Program-made: the position numbers and the translations under genes
Notes under the pieces: model-generated
What the model was told of the DNA's origin: nothing
Database searches by the model: none
Seen by the model: only the letters and a program-made list of their open reading frames with translations
Source: Spirometra erinaceieuropaei
Lineage: Eukaryota > Platyhelminthes > Cestoda > Diphyllobothriidea > Diphyllobothriidae
DNA: 64,000 bases
Reading direction: 5' to 3'
Assembly: GCA_902702965.1 (NCBI GenBank)
Contig: CACRXP010000400.1
Coordinates: 210,292-274,291 of the forward strand
Shown here: one piece after another, positions 1 to 13,380 of the stretch
How the letters are laid out: every line of letters begins with the position of its first letter
Numbering within the stretch: the stretch's first letter is position 1

Positions 1-400
1 GCTGTTGCAGAGGAGCCGCCGAACCTGTCACAAGGACAACGATGTGCTGGCCGTCTAACCCCTGTTCCTCCATCTTCCTATCCCCTACTCATTCACCCTG
101 CCAACTGCCTCGTCCTTCCCCTTCCTTCCCAGCTACCCCTCCGTCCCGCATACTTCCTCTCCCTACATGCCTACAACATCCAATTGCAACATTATCCTTC
201 AACATGGTACACAATCAACCCTCATCGACTGCACCCCCTACTTACATCACTCGCAGTGACCGTCACGTTCCGTTCCCATCTCGTTATTTGCACATATTTT
301 CTAGACTTATGCATATCCTCCGGCGCTGTATTACCTGTCCCTCCGGGCTATTAGGGGAGTACTGGGGTGAGGTTCCGGATTAATTTGCCTTTGAGAATTT
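1..400 (+). mobile_element. Ty3/gypsy pol C-terminal tail (relic)
   Basis: An open frame covers positions 42-383. Near its end it reads ITRSDRHVPFPSRY, which resembles the basic TRSGRxVRFPxR motif found at the very C-terminus of flatworm gypsy polyproteins, downstream of integrase. A glycine-rich stretch follows (about 340-370), as in related elements. The first 200 bases are proline- and serine-rich when translated, also typical of that tail. No integrase core is visible because the window starts here. The family assignment rests on one short motif, so it is tentative. An unrelated pyrimidine-rich stretch is the main alternative. Confidence 0.4.
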
Positions 401-3400
401 AACCCATTTTCTTTTATCGGATTGCTTGTTTGAATGTGCCGAAAAACAACACACACAGACAACTCGGCTTGCTGGTATGCTTTGCTGTCGCGCTCTGTTG
501 TCAGGTTCCTTAACGTTCAGAATATCCACATTATTCGCTGCTCAATTTTACTTTCTGCCTTTAAGGCTAGGGGCTCGTTTGATATTACTCGTTAGTTCGT
601 AAGATCATTACCATTTACGCCAGTGCAGATATTATGTAGAAATTGGGGGTTTCAATGTGAAAGCGTAATTAATAGGAAATACGAGTGTACTGCTGAGTTA
701 TCGATTTATGTGGGCTTTCTGCTCTTTTGCATGCTACGCTGACTTTCACTGACTGTACACAAATACGTTTCCACACCGAAATACTTGAAAACCAGTTCAG
801 TAGCAAATTCAACAGCAACGACCAAGTAGCACTAGATCTAGAACCCAATACTTGCGTGGTAGAGACTCCAAAATAAGGCAGTCAGTCAGCATCATCAGCC
901 GTCAGTAGAAGCCACAACCACACACAGCCCCAAGAGAAACTTCCCGTGCTCCTTAAGAGGACGAAGAGGAAGGTCAATTTTCAAGGTAGGGCGGCTTTAA
1001 GAAGAGGAAGATAGAAAGAAAGTATTCATTTACTGAGGCGAAAAGAAGACGTGAACACGCACGACACTGCAGCCCATACGGGCCGCATAAAGCACAGGTT
1101 AAAACATGCAGCCAATCAGCGTTTACTAAGTCATTGAGCACTCCTACAATAATTATTCAGGCCTGAGGCCCAATCAATAGACATTTGTTCATTCGCGCCG
1201 TCTGCGCTGGGACATTTGCGCATAGCTACGACTACCGTGCCGAAGGATTTAGTGATATAAACACTCGAGTATCCAAATCAATAAGCTAAGATATGAGAGT
1301 TTAAATACCGCGTTTTAGGTTGCACGAATAAGGCCATTGCTCCACGACCTGATATTAAAATTCTCAGCTGACTATGCGAACTGCCTGCTAAAATGTAACT
1401 CTTACGAGCCCGCCAATGTGCATAATAAACTGGAACTTCACATTTAAAGTTCGGGTGGATGTTTCGAATAGACAGTTAGTTACAAGCTAGGAGTTACCGT
1501 CAATAGATTCCAGAATCTGACGTGCAATGAGCTAGTAATACGATTGCAAGATACAGTGAGTGACCGATGCCATGATATGTTGCCTGAAATTCCGATATGT
1601 GTTTTGGATTAGAAAGGATTACTTGGTCACGGTTGTAAAACTGATTATCTTGCGGCATAATCTTATATTATTTCGAACTCGGCAGGCAGTCACCTTTGGA
1701 ATATAGTAGTTTTCAATATCCTGCAAGATCCGTCCTTGGTAAAAAAGACTACTTGCGTATCATGCATTTTCCCATTGATTTTCGATGGTTTTGCAAATTT
1801 AAATATATATTATAGAAAGCATGACCAAAAATGTACGTTCTTTCAGTCAGTTAATAGAAAATCACGTCTTCTTTATATTTATTTTTCAAGGAAGGAGTAT
1901 AATTGGGTTTTAAAAAAGTTTTCTAATTGCTAAATAATTTGGGGCCTGATCATTCTTTGCATTAGCGCTTGGTGATTTCAGTCTTTAAGCTACATGCGTT
2001 TCGGTCAAAGAAAATCACAAATTTTTCTATGCCATTAAAAAGATATCGCACAGAGTCCATAAATTTCTTCAATGGATGCGGACTACGTTCTACATTTCTT
2101 GAGGAGCTGACATGCAGCGAGCTAATATTACGAAAACATGATAGTTGCATAATCAATTAAAGTAAGCATTTGGGTTCTAGCCAGGTATCTTTAACACTCA
2201 AGAAGTCTTGCTCTATTTAATTAGTAAGGTTTTCCTGCAATTTGCTTTTGGTCGTGTACAAGTCGAGGCCGAACTCCAAACTGTCTTGCGGCTTTCATCG
2301 ATTCGTGCCATTCCCTTACAGTCGACTGACCCGAGAGCCAGGCTCTGCAGAGACGTCTGCATAGATTCATCATACCGCTCCTCTCCACGAGCGTCTCAGA
2401 TGTTACACAAACGATTTGTGCGCAATCGACGACATCCAGGTGGCGCCATCTTCACTACACTCCACCGCGGACATAGTTGCCGGTGTCAGGTTGTCTTTAT
2501 CATCCCTCCCTTCTGCGCAGATGTCGAGTAGGTTCAAGTTTACGTTGTTCATATTTTGGAGACAGAGTATCTATAATTACATTGTAATCATACAAATTCC
2601 TTCAAATGAGAAAATTGCTCGTCTCATGCTACGTCTATTTCTCTTATCCCTCGTCTTTTTGCTGCGCATCAGTAATATTGAATCGTGTCAACGTGGATCC
2701 AGACTGTTCGGCCTGACATAGAATATTTTACATTAAATCTCATTTTGAGGCAATTCCTGTTCGCATTAAGTGCGTTAGCATTCCTGCCTGTAGTGTGTGC
2801 TCTGTCTTGTCAATACTGCACCCTCTTATGGGGTGCGGTGCTTCCCATTTAGCCTTACTTTTACACTTTATACAATCAGTGGCCTGTGTTTACAACTGAA
2901 GTAGTTTACACTTTTTGGGTTATTTATTTCGGCTAAACTAGTCATCGTTTAAAGACATTATTAGTTCTTCTATGTGAGCACACTGTTATCTGTGCATCAA
3001 CGCGCAACATGCACTTTAGCATTTCCCTTGAATTTATCGTTGCACAGCATGACTTATTTCCAAACCATTACATCACACAACTGCATGCAGTCAATGCCTA
3101 TTTGTTAAATCGAGCTTAACCTTTCCTTCTATTATTTTTCTAATTCTGTTTAGCTTACCTTGTTTGACATACATTTTCTCCTTTGATTTGCATTTACTAA
3201 ACGTCCTGGAAATTATAATTGCGGTACCGATTACCGTCTGCGGTCACTCATTTTGGAGCCCTACTTTCCTTTAGTTAAGCCGCGGTGAAGACTACCGATT
3301 TTAGCATCTTTTTTGAGTTTGGACGGTGAATTACTGTTTACCGTCTAACTATCCGGGATAATTCGTGCTTTTCAATTTAAGCCGCCATTATTGTTCGCCT

Positions 3401-3560
3401 CTAATCACCTTTTGTTTTTTACTAATTGTACTTTACTTTGACTATTTCTCTTCGATATATTGAACTGTTTTGCGTCCCTTGTTTGTCTGAACTGAGATTA
3501 TGAAGTCGTTTCTACAATACGTTAGCACTTATTTGAAGGGAATTAGATCGTCAATCTGTT
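400..3560. other. No gene recognised; contains an old repeat copy at about 1,560-1,960
   Basis: Only short ORFs occur. The stretch 1,600-1,960 is recognisably related to 8,650-8,990 and to 18,060-18,260. Shared landmarks are 'ggttgtaaaact', a GATTTTCGATG/GACTTTCGATG block and a closing 'ttttccaatttctgaata'-like block, so it is a fragment of the ancient unit described elsewhere. At 2,626 a signal-peptide-like ORF (MLRLFLLSLVFLLRIS) is followed by a possible donor, but no downstream exon was found. The rest holds nothing I can identify. Confidence 0.5.
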
Positions 3561-3689
3561 GCACTTTTCGGCCAATATGTCGTATTTACGAGCGTTCTGT
3601 ATTAAATTTATCAAACCCTCGTCAACAAAGGCCCATGCATCGGAAAAAACCACCGGTGTGACTGGCAACTCGCATTCCAACGTCAGGCA

Positions 3690-6600
3690 AAGCACAAGTT
3701 GTCAACTCATGTCTTCTTTTCGACAAAATATCGTCCTAATTTCAATAAAGCTCATAATTTGGAGCTACGTTTGTCGAAAAAAGAACACAGCAGAACTGAA
3801 GTAATTTGCCTTCAAGAAAAATGGTTAAATTGTGACATTGATTCGCAACTCATTACTCCTCGATCCTTCCACTGCTTTTCAACTGATATATAATCTTTAT
3901 TATGCGGGATAGGGGAAAGAGTTGCCATTTTTTCAATGAAAATTGGTGTTGAGACTGTAAGTCCCTATTTTCTTACTCTGCTGATGTGATAGATGTCATC
4001 GCCGTCCTATGTAAGCCCTGTTTGTTAAGTAATTTTAAAGGCATTATATTTGTTAGTATTTACATTCCGCCCTCTTCCTTTGAATGTGCTCTAACCCGCT
4101 TTTGGATTTTCTTTCACAAAAAACCTGTTAGATTATCCTGTGAATATCTTGTTCTCTTATTCGGTGGTTTTAATCGCGTAAATTGATGTTCCTTTACACT
4201 TTTAAGCTTCGATGATCTTGTCTCCTTTCATACACGCGTAGATGTCCCTCTTGATCATATTTTGACTAACCACAGCAAGCTTTTTTGCGTTATACATAGC
4301 GCTCCCATGTCAGGTTCTGATCTTTCCACATCATTTTTCTTCATAAATCTATTGCATTTCTAAACGTGCACTGCTAGCCAAGCCTGAGACAAAGGTTAAG
4401 TTTCGAAAAACGTCTACACAACACATTCTCCTGCTTCAGACTTACATTTATTATACTATCCCTGCTTTCCTTGAACACTCGAATGTTGAATCCTGCTCTT
4501 CCAACCTAACAGCATTTTTACAAGAAATTTTCGATATTTGCTGTCCTCGACCGGATAAAATGTCTTCCTCAAATGTGCAATAGTTAAGACGTAAAAAACT
4601 CATTTACAGGCTAGGCATACGCGACAGACTTAAGGATGTTACCGTATTAATTAAAACCGAGACGGATAGGCTAAATAGCCTGTTTGTTAGCTAAATTTTT
4701 ACCTCTTCCTCCACCACTCCCTTTCCCCCATATCTCTGCTGAAATTTGGAAGAATCTTAAGCGTCTCACTGACTACCGCAACACAGTGGTGCATGTGGAT
4801 GCTGATTTAGACTCCCTAAATAAAAATTTTAAATTAAGTCCCAATCACTTCCATCTTCCCTTAGATGATATACCCCTATCCCCGTCTACATTCTAACCCG
4901 TGCCCGTAGCAACAGTAGAGAAACACCTTAAAAAGATCCGAGGAACAACAGCTGCCGGACCGGATGGTGTTTCGCCTTTTCTTCTTAAATCTTGTAGTTC
5001 TTAGATAGCCCCTATTTTGACGCACCTAATTAATATATCGTTCATGGAGTCCAATATTCCCGGTGCCTGCCGTACAGTGAGAATCACTCTCATCCCTAAA
5101 AAGCCCGCTAATTTTGGTCGCAAATCTTTTCGTCCGAATGCCTTCTCCTCCGCAATACTTGCTGAAAGAGTTACCCTAATTTTTCCAGTTTTTCTGACTC
5201 CTTACAATTTGCATACAACGTCAAACTGAGTACTTTAGATGCTGTTGCTCTTGTGGTCCACTCTGCTCTTAAAGCATTAGACAAGGGTTTCCACGAGTGC
5301 GCATACGCATTTCTTGACTACTCCTCTGCCTTCAATACTTTTCCGCGCCCTCTTTTTCTTACCAAAACCTCCGCGTGCGGCTCTTCAGGCTATTTCGTCT
5401 ATTGGCCTTGCGATTATTTTACTACCCGCACTCACTTCGTCCAATCAGGCAGGCGGAAATCTAGGATCCTTCCCAATGCATGCGGTGGTCCTCAAGGTGT
5501 TATTCAATTCCCTCACCTTTTCTCCCTCCACACTGACGATCCAAGGTTCCCTGATGGCTGTCTTTTGATTAAGTATGCTGATTATGTTGTTATTGGACAC
5601 CCTCTCAAAAGGAAGACACACCTTCAGTCTCTTAAGGAGGGCCAAAACCATGCCCTAGTACGGTCGGAGGATAATGGTCTTCTAATTGACAACCACAAAA
5701 TCCGTTCAGTGTATTTTTCGACTGCGGCCCTCTCCTATTCTTGAATCCTTTGACATTATTCCAAACGAAGTAACTCTTTCAGGTACCTCTGCGTCACTTT
5801 GTCCTCAAATCTTTCATTTGCCCTCCATATTGAGTCCCTATTTCCTAAATTTCGTAAACTTTTTTACTACATACGTTATCTACGTTCCTGCCACACACAC
5901 ACTTCAGCCCTTAGTCTGGCGATTCATCGATGCCTGCATTCTTTCTCTTCTCCTATGTCATTTTTCCAGCTTTGCTCTAAAAAGATCATTTAATTTTGAA
6001 ACGAGTCCGCCGCATGCTCTCTTCTGCTGCTGGTGTTTCTTATCTTTTGTAGTTGTCAATATATTACAACGACACTTCAATGTGGTCAAGCAATTTGCTG
6101 GTCGTATTATAGATGACGTTGCCCATCCCTTACACACTGATCGCATTTTTGCGAAGTCTTCTCGCCCGATGCGTTGCAGCTTCCGACTTATGTCATGTTG
6201 CACATCGGCTTATCGAGCTTCTGTATTGGCATTTCTTGCGCATTATCTTACGTGCGAAGAGGTAGAAATACGGAAGCTAAGACTTGAACTATCCCCCTAT
6301 TAATCGTTTCTTTTTGTTAAACCTTGACTCCTGGATAATCTATTAACTTATTTTCTGCCCATAGCCAATTTTGCTGAAAATTTTGAACTTTTGATTTCAA
6401 AATAATGCGACTTTATCTCTCTCATCCTCTCTCCCCCTCTCTGTCTCTCCCTCATTGTTCACGGCTTTGGTTCTCAATTTACTATTGCCTGCTTTGACAA
6501 TCACGAACTACTTTTTGCGCTCACTCAACGACCCCACCTATGTCATCCTAATGCTACCATTCCGGAAAGATAGGCTTATCTGCTTACGTGTTATGGACAC

Positions 6601-6690
6601 CAGATACAAACAATATCCTCAAATTGGAGCCTTATCGGGCAGCCATGAGTACTAGGTAACTACATGATGATGATGATGATGATACAAATA
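3690..6690 (+). mobile_element. CR1/L2-like LINE, long but broken
   Basis: Pieces of one non-LTR retrotransposon lie in order. An endonuclease start is at about 3,700-3,840 (VICLQEKWL, compare xICLQETWL), with a later GGFN (compare GDFN) and LDHILT. RT motifs follow: AGPDGVSPFLLKSC at about 4,950, LAERV at 5,160, LDYSSAFNTFPR at 5,317 and GGPQG at 5,485. The catalytic box reads YADY at about 5,575 where YADD is expected. A thumb and C-terminal region ending in HPLHTDR and YRASVLAFL runs to 6,300, followed by a 3' UTR and an ATG-repeat tail. The frame switches several times and carries many stops, so it is dead. RT motif style and the microsatellite-like tail fit the CR1/L2 group. RTE is the alternative. 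Confidence 0.8.
6664..6683 (+). repeat. (ATG)n 3' tail of the LINE
   Basis: Six and a half ATG units close the LINE 3' UTR. CR1/L2-type elements end in short tandem repeats rather than poly(A), so this probably marks the true 3' end of the element. Confidence 0.6.
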
Positions 6691-9043
6691 CGGCAGCAAC
6701 TGTCAGTAAAGAAAGTTTTTTTTTGAAATTTCGAATTGGTTTTTGCATTAGTTAATCTTTATTATTATTCTAAATCTGAATTGTTAAAGCCATCAACCCG
6801 CGTCATTTTATTATGGTCACACAAAACTGGAAGTTGCCTGACCGAATTTGCACAATACCGGGGTAGACCGAAGAAGCACTCCCAAATATGACCGACGGAG
6901 TCTCGGTATTCCAGTGGTTTTGAAACATATAAAACATGTTAAATCAGCTTTCGTGTTGCTACTGCTAGAAAAGAATGCGTTTTAAATATGTATGCATATA
7001 TTCTCATTCCATATATTTCTTTTACTACGACGTACAAACTTGATTTAGTGCGTGCTTGAAAAAAGTATTTTGTAAAGAGGGTAGTTTGCAGAAACACGCT
7101 AACGTTAACTGCTACTAGTATCTGACCTTGAATAAGTAAATCGAAATTATGTCGATATTCTATCCAACATAGTGCCGGTAAAATTGACTTCCGCTATCGT
7201 TATATTCAATCATTTATAAGGTATGCAGGGATTATGGGCATTCAGTGACACGCAACAAAAATGGCATTGATATGATCATGAGGTTTTTTGGTAGTTCCTG
7301 TCCTGATACAAGGGTATACCTTTACCCCAAAATATAGCAACAGTTGATGGCCGGTGAAAATGTGAATTACACGATCATAGCGCTGTGTCTCATGTACTTG
7401 AGCACAAATATTAATGCATCGAATTTCGGTCCACATCGACTGGCCTTAGAATATGCTGATAGTGTCCAAGTTATCGGAAAATTTTCGAAGAAAATAAAAA
7501 ATCAATAAACTAATTAAATTTTCAATAAATACGAATTCTGTCGAAATCTATGATCTGCGAATACATTATTCTTAATTAGTAGGAGAAGGTGCATATTTTA
7601 CTGTTAAATTAATGAGTTCTTGATTATCACGGGGTAGATAACCAACTTCAGCCCGCTATGTTCACATAATAATCGTTCAGTACACATCCTTTTCGCCTAC
7701 ATTGCTTTTGTTGCGATTTAAGCATTTGGGATACCGTAACGCATCCCAAATATGGAATGCTTAACTGAGCCAGAGGATTATTGGAGAAATACCTCGCGAT
7801 GGTTCTGTGTACGTTATACCGCAATGAAGCATTCAATCATAGGAATGCAGTGATAGGGGTGACTGTAGGATTCTGACCAAACTTCACATGAATGTTCGGT
7901 TGACAATTATGTAAGCTGAAGTTAGAAACTCCCGCCGTGTGATTACTCGTGCAAACCCACAGGAGGAAAGATGCCCTTTAATATTCTACTTTCCCTACTT
8001 GGGCAGAGACATTACTCTTAACGTTCTTTTTTATTTGTCATTCTACAGACATTGGAGCGAAATTCGTCAAACAAATTGCTTGAGATCCAGCTGAAATACA
8101 GGCCTAGAAATGCGGCGACAAACCGTGCTTAATTGGTTAGTCTGCAGTATGCCTGGATTAGCGGATTTGTCTAAGCCGAAGACACATAAAGTCATTTCAA
8201 GATCATCCGTATATTGATTTACTTCTCTTTTATCTGCAAAACTTGCAGTTATATATTTTTTTATATTTGTGCAATGCAGTATCGGGTATTTGTTGCACAC
8301 GAAGCCCATATAAAATTATAAGATGGAGAATATATGTACCAAAGGGGTTTCCAATGAAAAAAACTACCGCATGGACCAATAAGGGAGGCTGGGCCTGATA
8401 TGATATAAACTAAGAGTTCGTACATGACCTTCCAGAACAATGGTCACACTGCAGTTTGCAATATGTCTTTTATGCTTGTCCAAAGCGAGGGCATGCCAGA
8501 AATATTCCCGTAAGCATCAACCATTGTGTACAAATTAGGAAATTTGTAATTTTTGTAGGAGATTGGCGGAGAATTATATTTTCCAAACTGTTAATGCGGG
8601 AACATTCTTCTGCGGAAAAAGGGAAATTTCAGAGATTATACATATAACATAGGTACAGAAGGTGGGCTAGTCAATCTACGACATAATTCCATAACATTTC
8701 AGTTAGCGTAAGATGCCGGCGTTCGAATAAATGTCCTATATACTGCAAACGAAAACCACACTATGTAAAATGACTAAATAAATAACACAACATTTTCTCT
8801 TTGACTTTCGATGTCCCTAAATGTCCAATTATATTCTGTGAAAAACATGCATAATCATATATACTTTTTTGCTTAGTCGATAGATAATTAAGTCTTCTTC
8901 TAAGTTTAAACCTGAGGGAGGAATTTAATCTACTTTTCAAAAACTTTTCCAATTTCTGAATACTTTTGGACCCGATCTACCGTTACATTTTAGGGTTTCC
9001 AAACGATATGCCGTATATTTTCCACATACGGTTAAATCACACA
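6690..9043. other. No gene recognised; the right part belongs to the ancient repeat unit
   Basis: There are no credible coding frames. From about 8,360 the sequence becomes alignable by eye with 22,620 onward (shared 'atggaccaata' and 'ctgcagttt' blocks). The stretch 8,650-8,990 matches 1,600-1,960 and 18,060-18,260. Positions 6,690-8,350 show nothing identifiable. Confidence 0.4.
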
Positions 9044-9545
9044 TTGTTCAATAATTTACGTACTAACAACACAGGTATTAGCTAATAGCCCAGGCACGCG
9101 TGTTTCGCCGATCTTGTGCCGCTGCCTGACGCAGCTGCGAGGGTTTCGGCTCGTCAGTGGGTCCCCCAGCTTTCCCCGTGTGTTTTCTGGTATATGAGCT
9201 CCAGTTTCAACTTGCCTTGCTTAATTTCCGAGGAGATTAATGCGCGAACTTGGAGTAACTCTTTCGAAACAGGCCTTTTCAGGCACGATCCGAAATTTGC
9301 CATGCATATTTGAGCTAAAATCCATCAGCTACTGCGGAATAACCGCTTAATATTCACAAACCGCCAACAGGCAGCCAGTAGTATAGCATTGTGCAATAAT
9401 TTACCGTACTAACAACACAGGTATTAGCTAAAAGCCCAGACACGCGTGTTTCGCCGATCTTGTGCCGCTGCCTGACGCAGCTGTGAGGGGTTCGGCTCGT
9501 CAGTGGGTCCCCCAGCTTTCCCCGTGTGTTTTCTGGTATATGAAC
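9044..9545 (+). repeat. Young direct duplication, about 150 bp, two copies
   Basis: Positions 9,056-9,203 and 9,400-9,547 are nearly identical, with about six differences. Both run from 'gtactaacaacacaggtat' to 'ttctggtatatga' and are separated by about 200 bp of unrelated sequence. The block is GC-richer than its surroundings. It has no coding potential I trust. Its high identity contrasts with the diverged repeats around it. Confidence 0.85.
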
Positions 9546-10741
9546 TCCACGGCAATAAAGGGGGATCATATATGGTGCATAAAGTTAAAATAAGATGTTA
9601 TTTTCGACCGAATGGGCGCAAGGATGAATATTTTAATGCATGTATCCATAAAATATAATGGAACTTTTGTAAACATTGAAAAGTAAAGAGAAACATTCAT
9701 GTTACTTATGTAGTCATTTTTGCTTAGTGTAGTTTTTGCATGCAGCCCGTGGCAAATTCATTCGAAAGCCGACGTCTTGTGGTAACTGAAATATTCTTTA
9801 ATTATGTCGCAGGCCGACTAGTTTTACAAGCCTTATTTATTAATGTTTTCGAAACGAAAACGTCTTTCAGAATTGCGTTTCGCGCTCACAAATTGCGTTG
9901 CAATGTACATTTTCCCCGCTATCAGCCTTGGGGTTCAATCACGAGCTGTGTAAGCTGCTACATTTACATTGTAATATAGGAAGAATATTATTACTAACAG
10001 ACCAACACGTCCGTGTTTCAGTTATAATAACGTTGTACTTTTAACTAACGAGCGGAGAGACCTGGATTTGGTGTGGATGTTTGAACCACTGACAGTCCTA
10101 TCAAACAATTTATAAAGACATTTTGCACCTAAAAGTCCCTCTCCAAAGTACCGGGTCTTCTGTGTGTTCACATACCTTCAACTGATAATAACCATTGATG
10201 AATCTCACAGTTTTTCTTATAAAATGTTCTTAAGACAAACGCCAGATAGGATATGGGGAATATGATGTCGCAGGCAGTGACTACGACGATGTTTCATCAA
10301 AATATTTGTTTTTAGCGCGAAAATATAATTGACATTTCTGTCCTTGGAGACCAGTGTCACACGCCCACGGAAGTAACATTTTTCATATGAGAACATGCAA
10401 AACATGGTCGGCTTATTTTGCAGTAGCTTAGGCACGCATCGTAAAGCTATCCTTTGAAGGCGTCTTCAGAGTTGTTAAGAATGTATCGATAAACATATTT
10501 TCTTGTCACAGCCGGATGCTCAATAGTTGCAGCATAAAACCGGCTTTTCCCTCCGTCAATACATATAAACGACATTTCAAAGTTTAGTACTGATACAGTA
10601 ATGAGCGTGTGTTAAGCCCATACGTTTGAAAGCCTAAATTGTCTTCATTTAAATAATGCTGCCAAGTAGGATATATAGATTTCATCTACCTCATCATGAA
10701 CCCGCAAATATTCAACTCCTTTTCACTCTTTTCAGCTCTAG

Positions 10742-11229
10742 GTTTGTGCATATACAACGGGCCAAAACTGTTGATATCCAACATGCTTCAACAAATTCTA
10801 CATATGAGATCAGCTCAACAATACAGTTTGCTGCTTGGGAATGGTCGACGATGCACAGGAAGCTTTGAAACATTGGAGTTTGAAGAAAGAAGCATGTGTA
10901 TGAAGACAGGATCGCAGACTGGCAAATTTTCTTGTTTGATAGAGTTCGCTGATATTCGTGTGAACTTCACTTGTCAAGCTGTTTACGGCGTCGATTGGTA
11001 GGAATCCAGACTGCGAAGTGTAACTTCTCGACTCAATGTCAAGACGCACACTTTCCACAATATAAGGGTTAGTATACCTGTGACTGTTAGCCGCGATGTT
11101 ACCTTCCGACTGCCCGAGGAAGCAGATCTAAATTCGTTGTCGACTTTGTGGAGGCTATTGAAATCAGCCCTTCCCTACGGCTGTAGGGTTCGTGGTACGA
11201 ACCACTTGCATATGATGTCGAGTGGGTAA
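10742..11229 (+). pseudogene. Family S gene copy A (decayed)
   Basis: This is a paralogue of the gene at 23,958-24,519. The 3' part of exon 2 stays in frame (RCTGSFETLEF, KTGSQTGKFSC, FADIRVNFTC) and stops in the frame of exon 3 (IRVSIPVTVSRD, LLKSALPYGC, TAA at 11,227). Three defects suggest a pseudogene. The 5' half of exon 2 is shifted relative to copy C. The acceptor CAG of the 39-nt intron is changed to a non-AG. About 25 codons of exon 3, including one conserved cysteine, are deleted in frame. A polypyrimidine tract and AG precede exon 2. Unspliced, it contains a TAG at 10,999. Confidence 0.6.
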
Positions 11230-13380
11230 TTGCAGACTGTGCCGCAAATGACGCCCAAACACTTTATATAAGTAGTAGTTTTACTGCAAATAACATGTTT
11301 CCTGGAGAAAGATGTTTTTAATTTAGAAATGGGCTTCATCCTATTGTTTCAGCTAGCGTGCCCTACGGTTGCTCATCTAAACGTCACATATTAATATACG
11401 TACAATTGAAAATTCATTTAGAGGATTTCTGTCGTCGTGTACGTGCTGGATGCGAAGATGGTTATAATGTGGTTTTTCGGGTTGTAGTTCGTATGGCAGT
11501 ACTATTAGTACTTGTAATAGTAGTAGTGTTATTTAAAGCCACCAGCACAGTTAAATGTAGATTTTCGGCTGAACAGATTTACTGCGTGGTAGCCGTAGAT
11601 AACTCAACGGCTTATTACTAGCTAAAATATTCGAATACAAATGTTTAATAATTTCCCACTTACTTGCACGGATTATGCTCAGTATATTATAGATTACTCT
11701 TGTCAAAATGCAATCATAGCTAATAGTATGAGATGTTCAGCATGGCTGAGATCAATCCTGAACGTTTTCTTAGATGCACGCACCAGTGATTTTTGGTCTG
11801 AAGAAAACAAAGCATGATGTCAGCTCTGTCGCACTAACTGGTCCTGCGACACAACCCAACCGTCTAACTTGTTTTCCTTTCGGCTGACGATGGATTTATG
11901 TCACCCGTTTAAACTTTTATGAATGCAACTGGATGTTTTGGAAGAAAGTCTTTTCTTTATCAATGTATCGACTCGAAATGCGTTACACGGTAACAGGTTT
12001 GTTTCGGACATCACACCTAAAGGACTTACGGGCTTCAGACACACTTCCTTTGTGGGCTTGTCTATTTCTTGTATTGCTAAGCGACACTACTGGTTATATG
12101 TTTCGTTTATTTGGTAGTTATCAGCAGGAAGTTGATTGGAAGTTAACGGGTGAACATTATGCACGATAGTAAGCCTATTGAACGGGCACTCAGCATGAGA
12201 GTTCCGAGACTGACGGATGCTGGGTGTCGAGATCCCGAGGGCAGTTCAAGAAACAGAAACATCTGACGGTGAACCGATACCGTCATTGAGTAGAGGCTTT
12301 ATAATCTTCATTAAGTATATCGCAAACGTAAGTTGGCCAATGAGGTTTTAAATGACCACCAATTGCAGATGTATAGGACGCGATTGCTAAGAGGACACAC
12401 AAAGCATGCATGACATGTATGAAAATGGTCGCTGTGATAAAAGGACAGCATAACCAGCTGGAATTTCCTATGGTTGAACATAAAGGCAGATAACTACTGG
12501 TTTGTGATACAGGGTTAACGGTATTGGATAAATTGCTTCGGGAGTCCGAGCTCTAACCAATGGACAACACGGATAAGCAAAACTATCCAACATTTTCTTT
12601 ATTGCCTGCAAAGTGCATGATCGAAAGATTGTATCTCATGCACTAACGGCAGAACTGGACTTAATTTTATGTCGACAAATACTCATTACTTGGTGACTGG
12701 AGGTTAGTTTAAGTCATCAAAATGTCAGCAACAACGAGAATACCCACTTCTTGGGTAGTTTCAATCATGGTGTGTCATAAGTTGTGAATACCGACAACAA
12801 CATCAAAGGCAGGTCAACATCTCAATGCACGTCATCCTTCTAAATGCACACTGGGCTTGTAAATAACATGTGTGTGAATTATGCTCAGCATCTGACAGTA
12901 TCATGTCTAAACATGAAATAGTCCACGTGGACGGAATTGTCTAATAACCAGGCGCTTTGACCCGAACAGATCACTGTGCAGGTTTAGAAGACGGTATAAT
13001 TTGTCTAACGGTCAGCAGCAGCGGCAAATTCCACTTTGTGGTTTGCTTTAGAAAAAGTCTGTAATTAGAACACAATGCCGACCGTAACATCAATGTCGAC
13101 CTGTATAAGCTTCAGGCCAACACCATAGTGCAAGGACTGGTCTTTGTAAGCTCTTGGAAAAGTTATTCTTACTTTGCCTTCGGTTTACATTCTTCGATAT
13201 TGCTAAGCATGTTAAAACTTGTTTCCTAACACCGTCGCATATTGCTCTAAGTGAACTTGGGCCGTTGTTTACTCATTTGGCATGAAGATGCCGGCAGTAT
13301 AGTTGTGAAAATGAATATTGTCTGTAACTCAGACTATCGATTACAGCACCTGTGCAATGGATAATGTTTTTGGATTTAAA
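11230..13380. other. Continuation of the ancient unit; no other gene
   Basis: Aligns loosely with 24,520-25,980: an AT-rich stretch, a remnant of the GTA microsatellite at about 11,490-11,530 (expanded at 24,786), then the ORF pair listed separately and a shared 'accaatggacaa' block at 12,555. From about 12,600 to 13,380 nothing is identifiable. Confidence 0.4.
11945..12117 (+). pseudogene. Conserved C-terminal ORF fragment, unit copy 1
   Basis: The frame ends in TSFVGLSISCIAKRHYWLY followed by a TAG at 12,115. The paralogous location at 25,310-25,486 ends in TSFVGLQFRCVANRHYSLY with a stop at the equivalent place. A shared reading frame and shared stop in diverged copies suggest that it was once coding, possibly a 3' exon. 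It is not obviously joined to family S, whose own stop codon is also conserved. Function unknown. Confidence 0.35.

Noticed and set aside
2626..2720. Signal-peptide-like ORF with a possible phase-1 donor
   Set aside because: The hydrophobic start is attractive, but no downstream exon, paralogue or further splice site supports it, and pyrimidine-rich DNA readily encodes leucine and phenylalanine.
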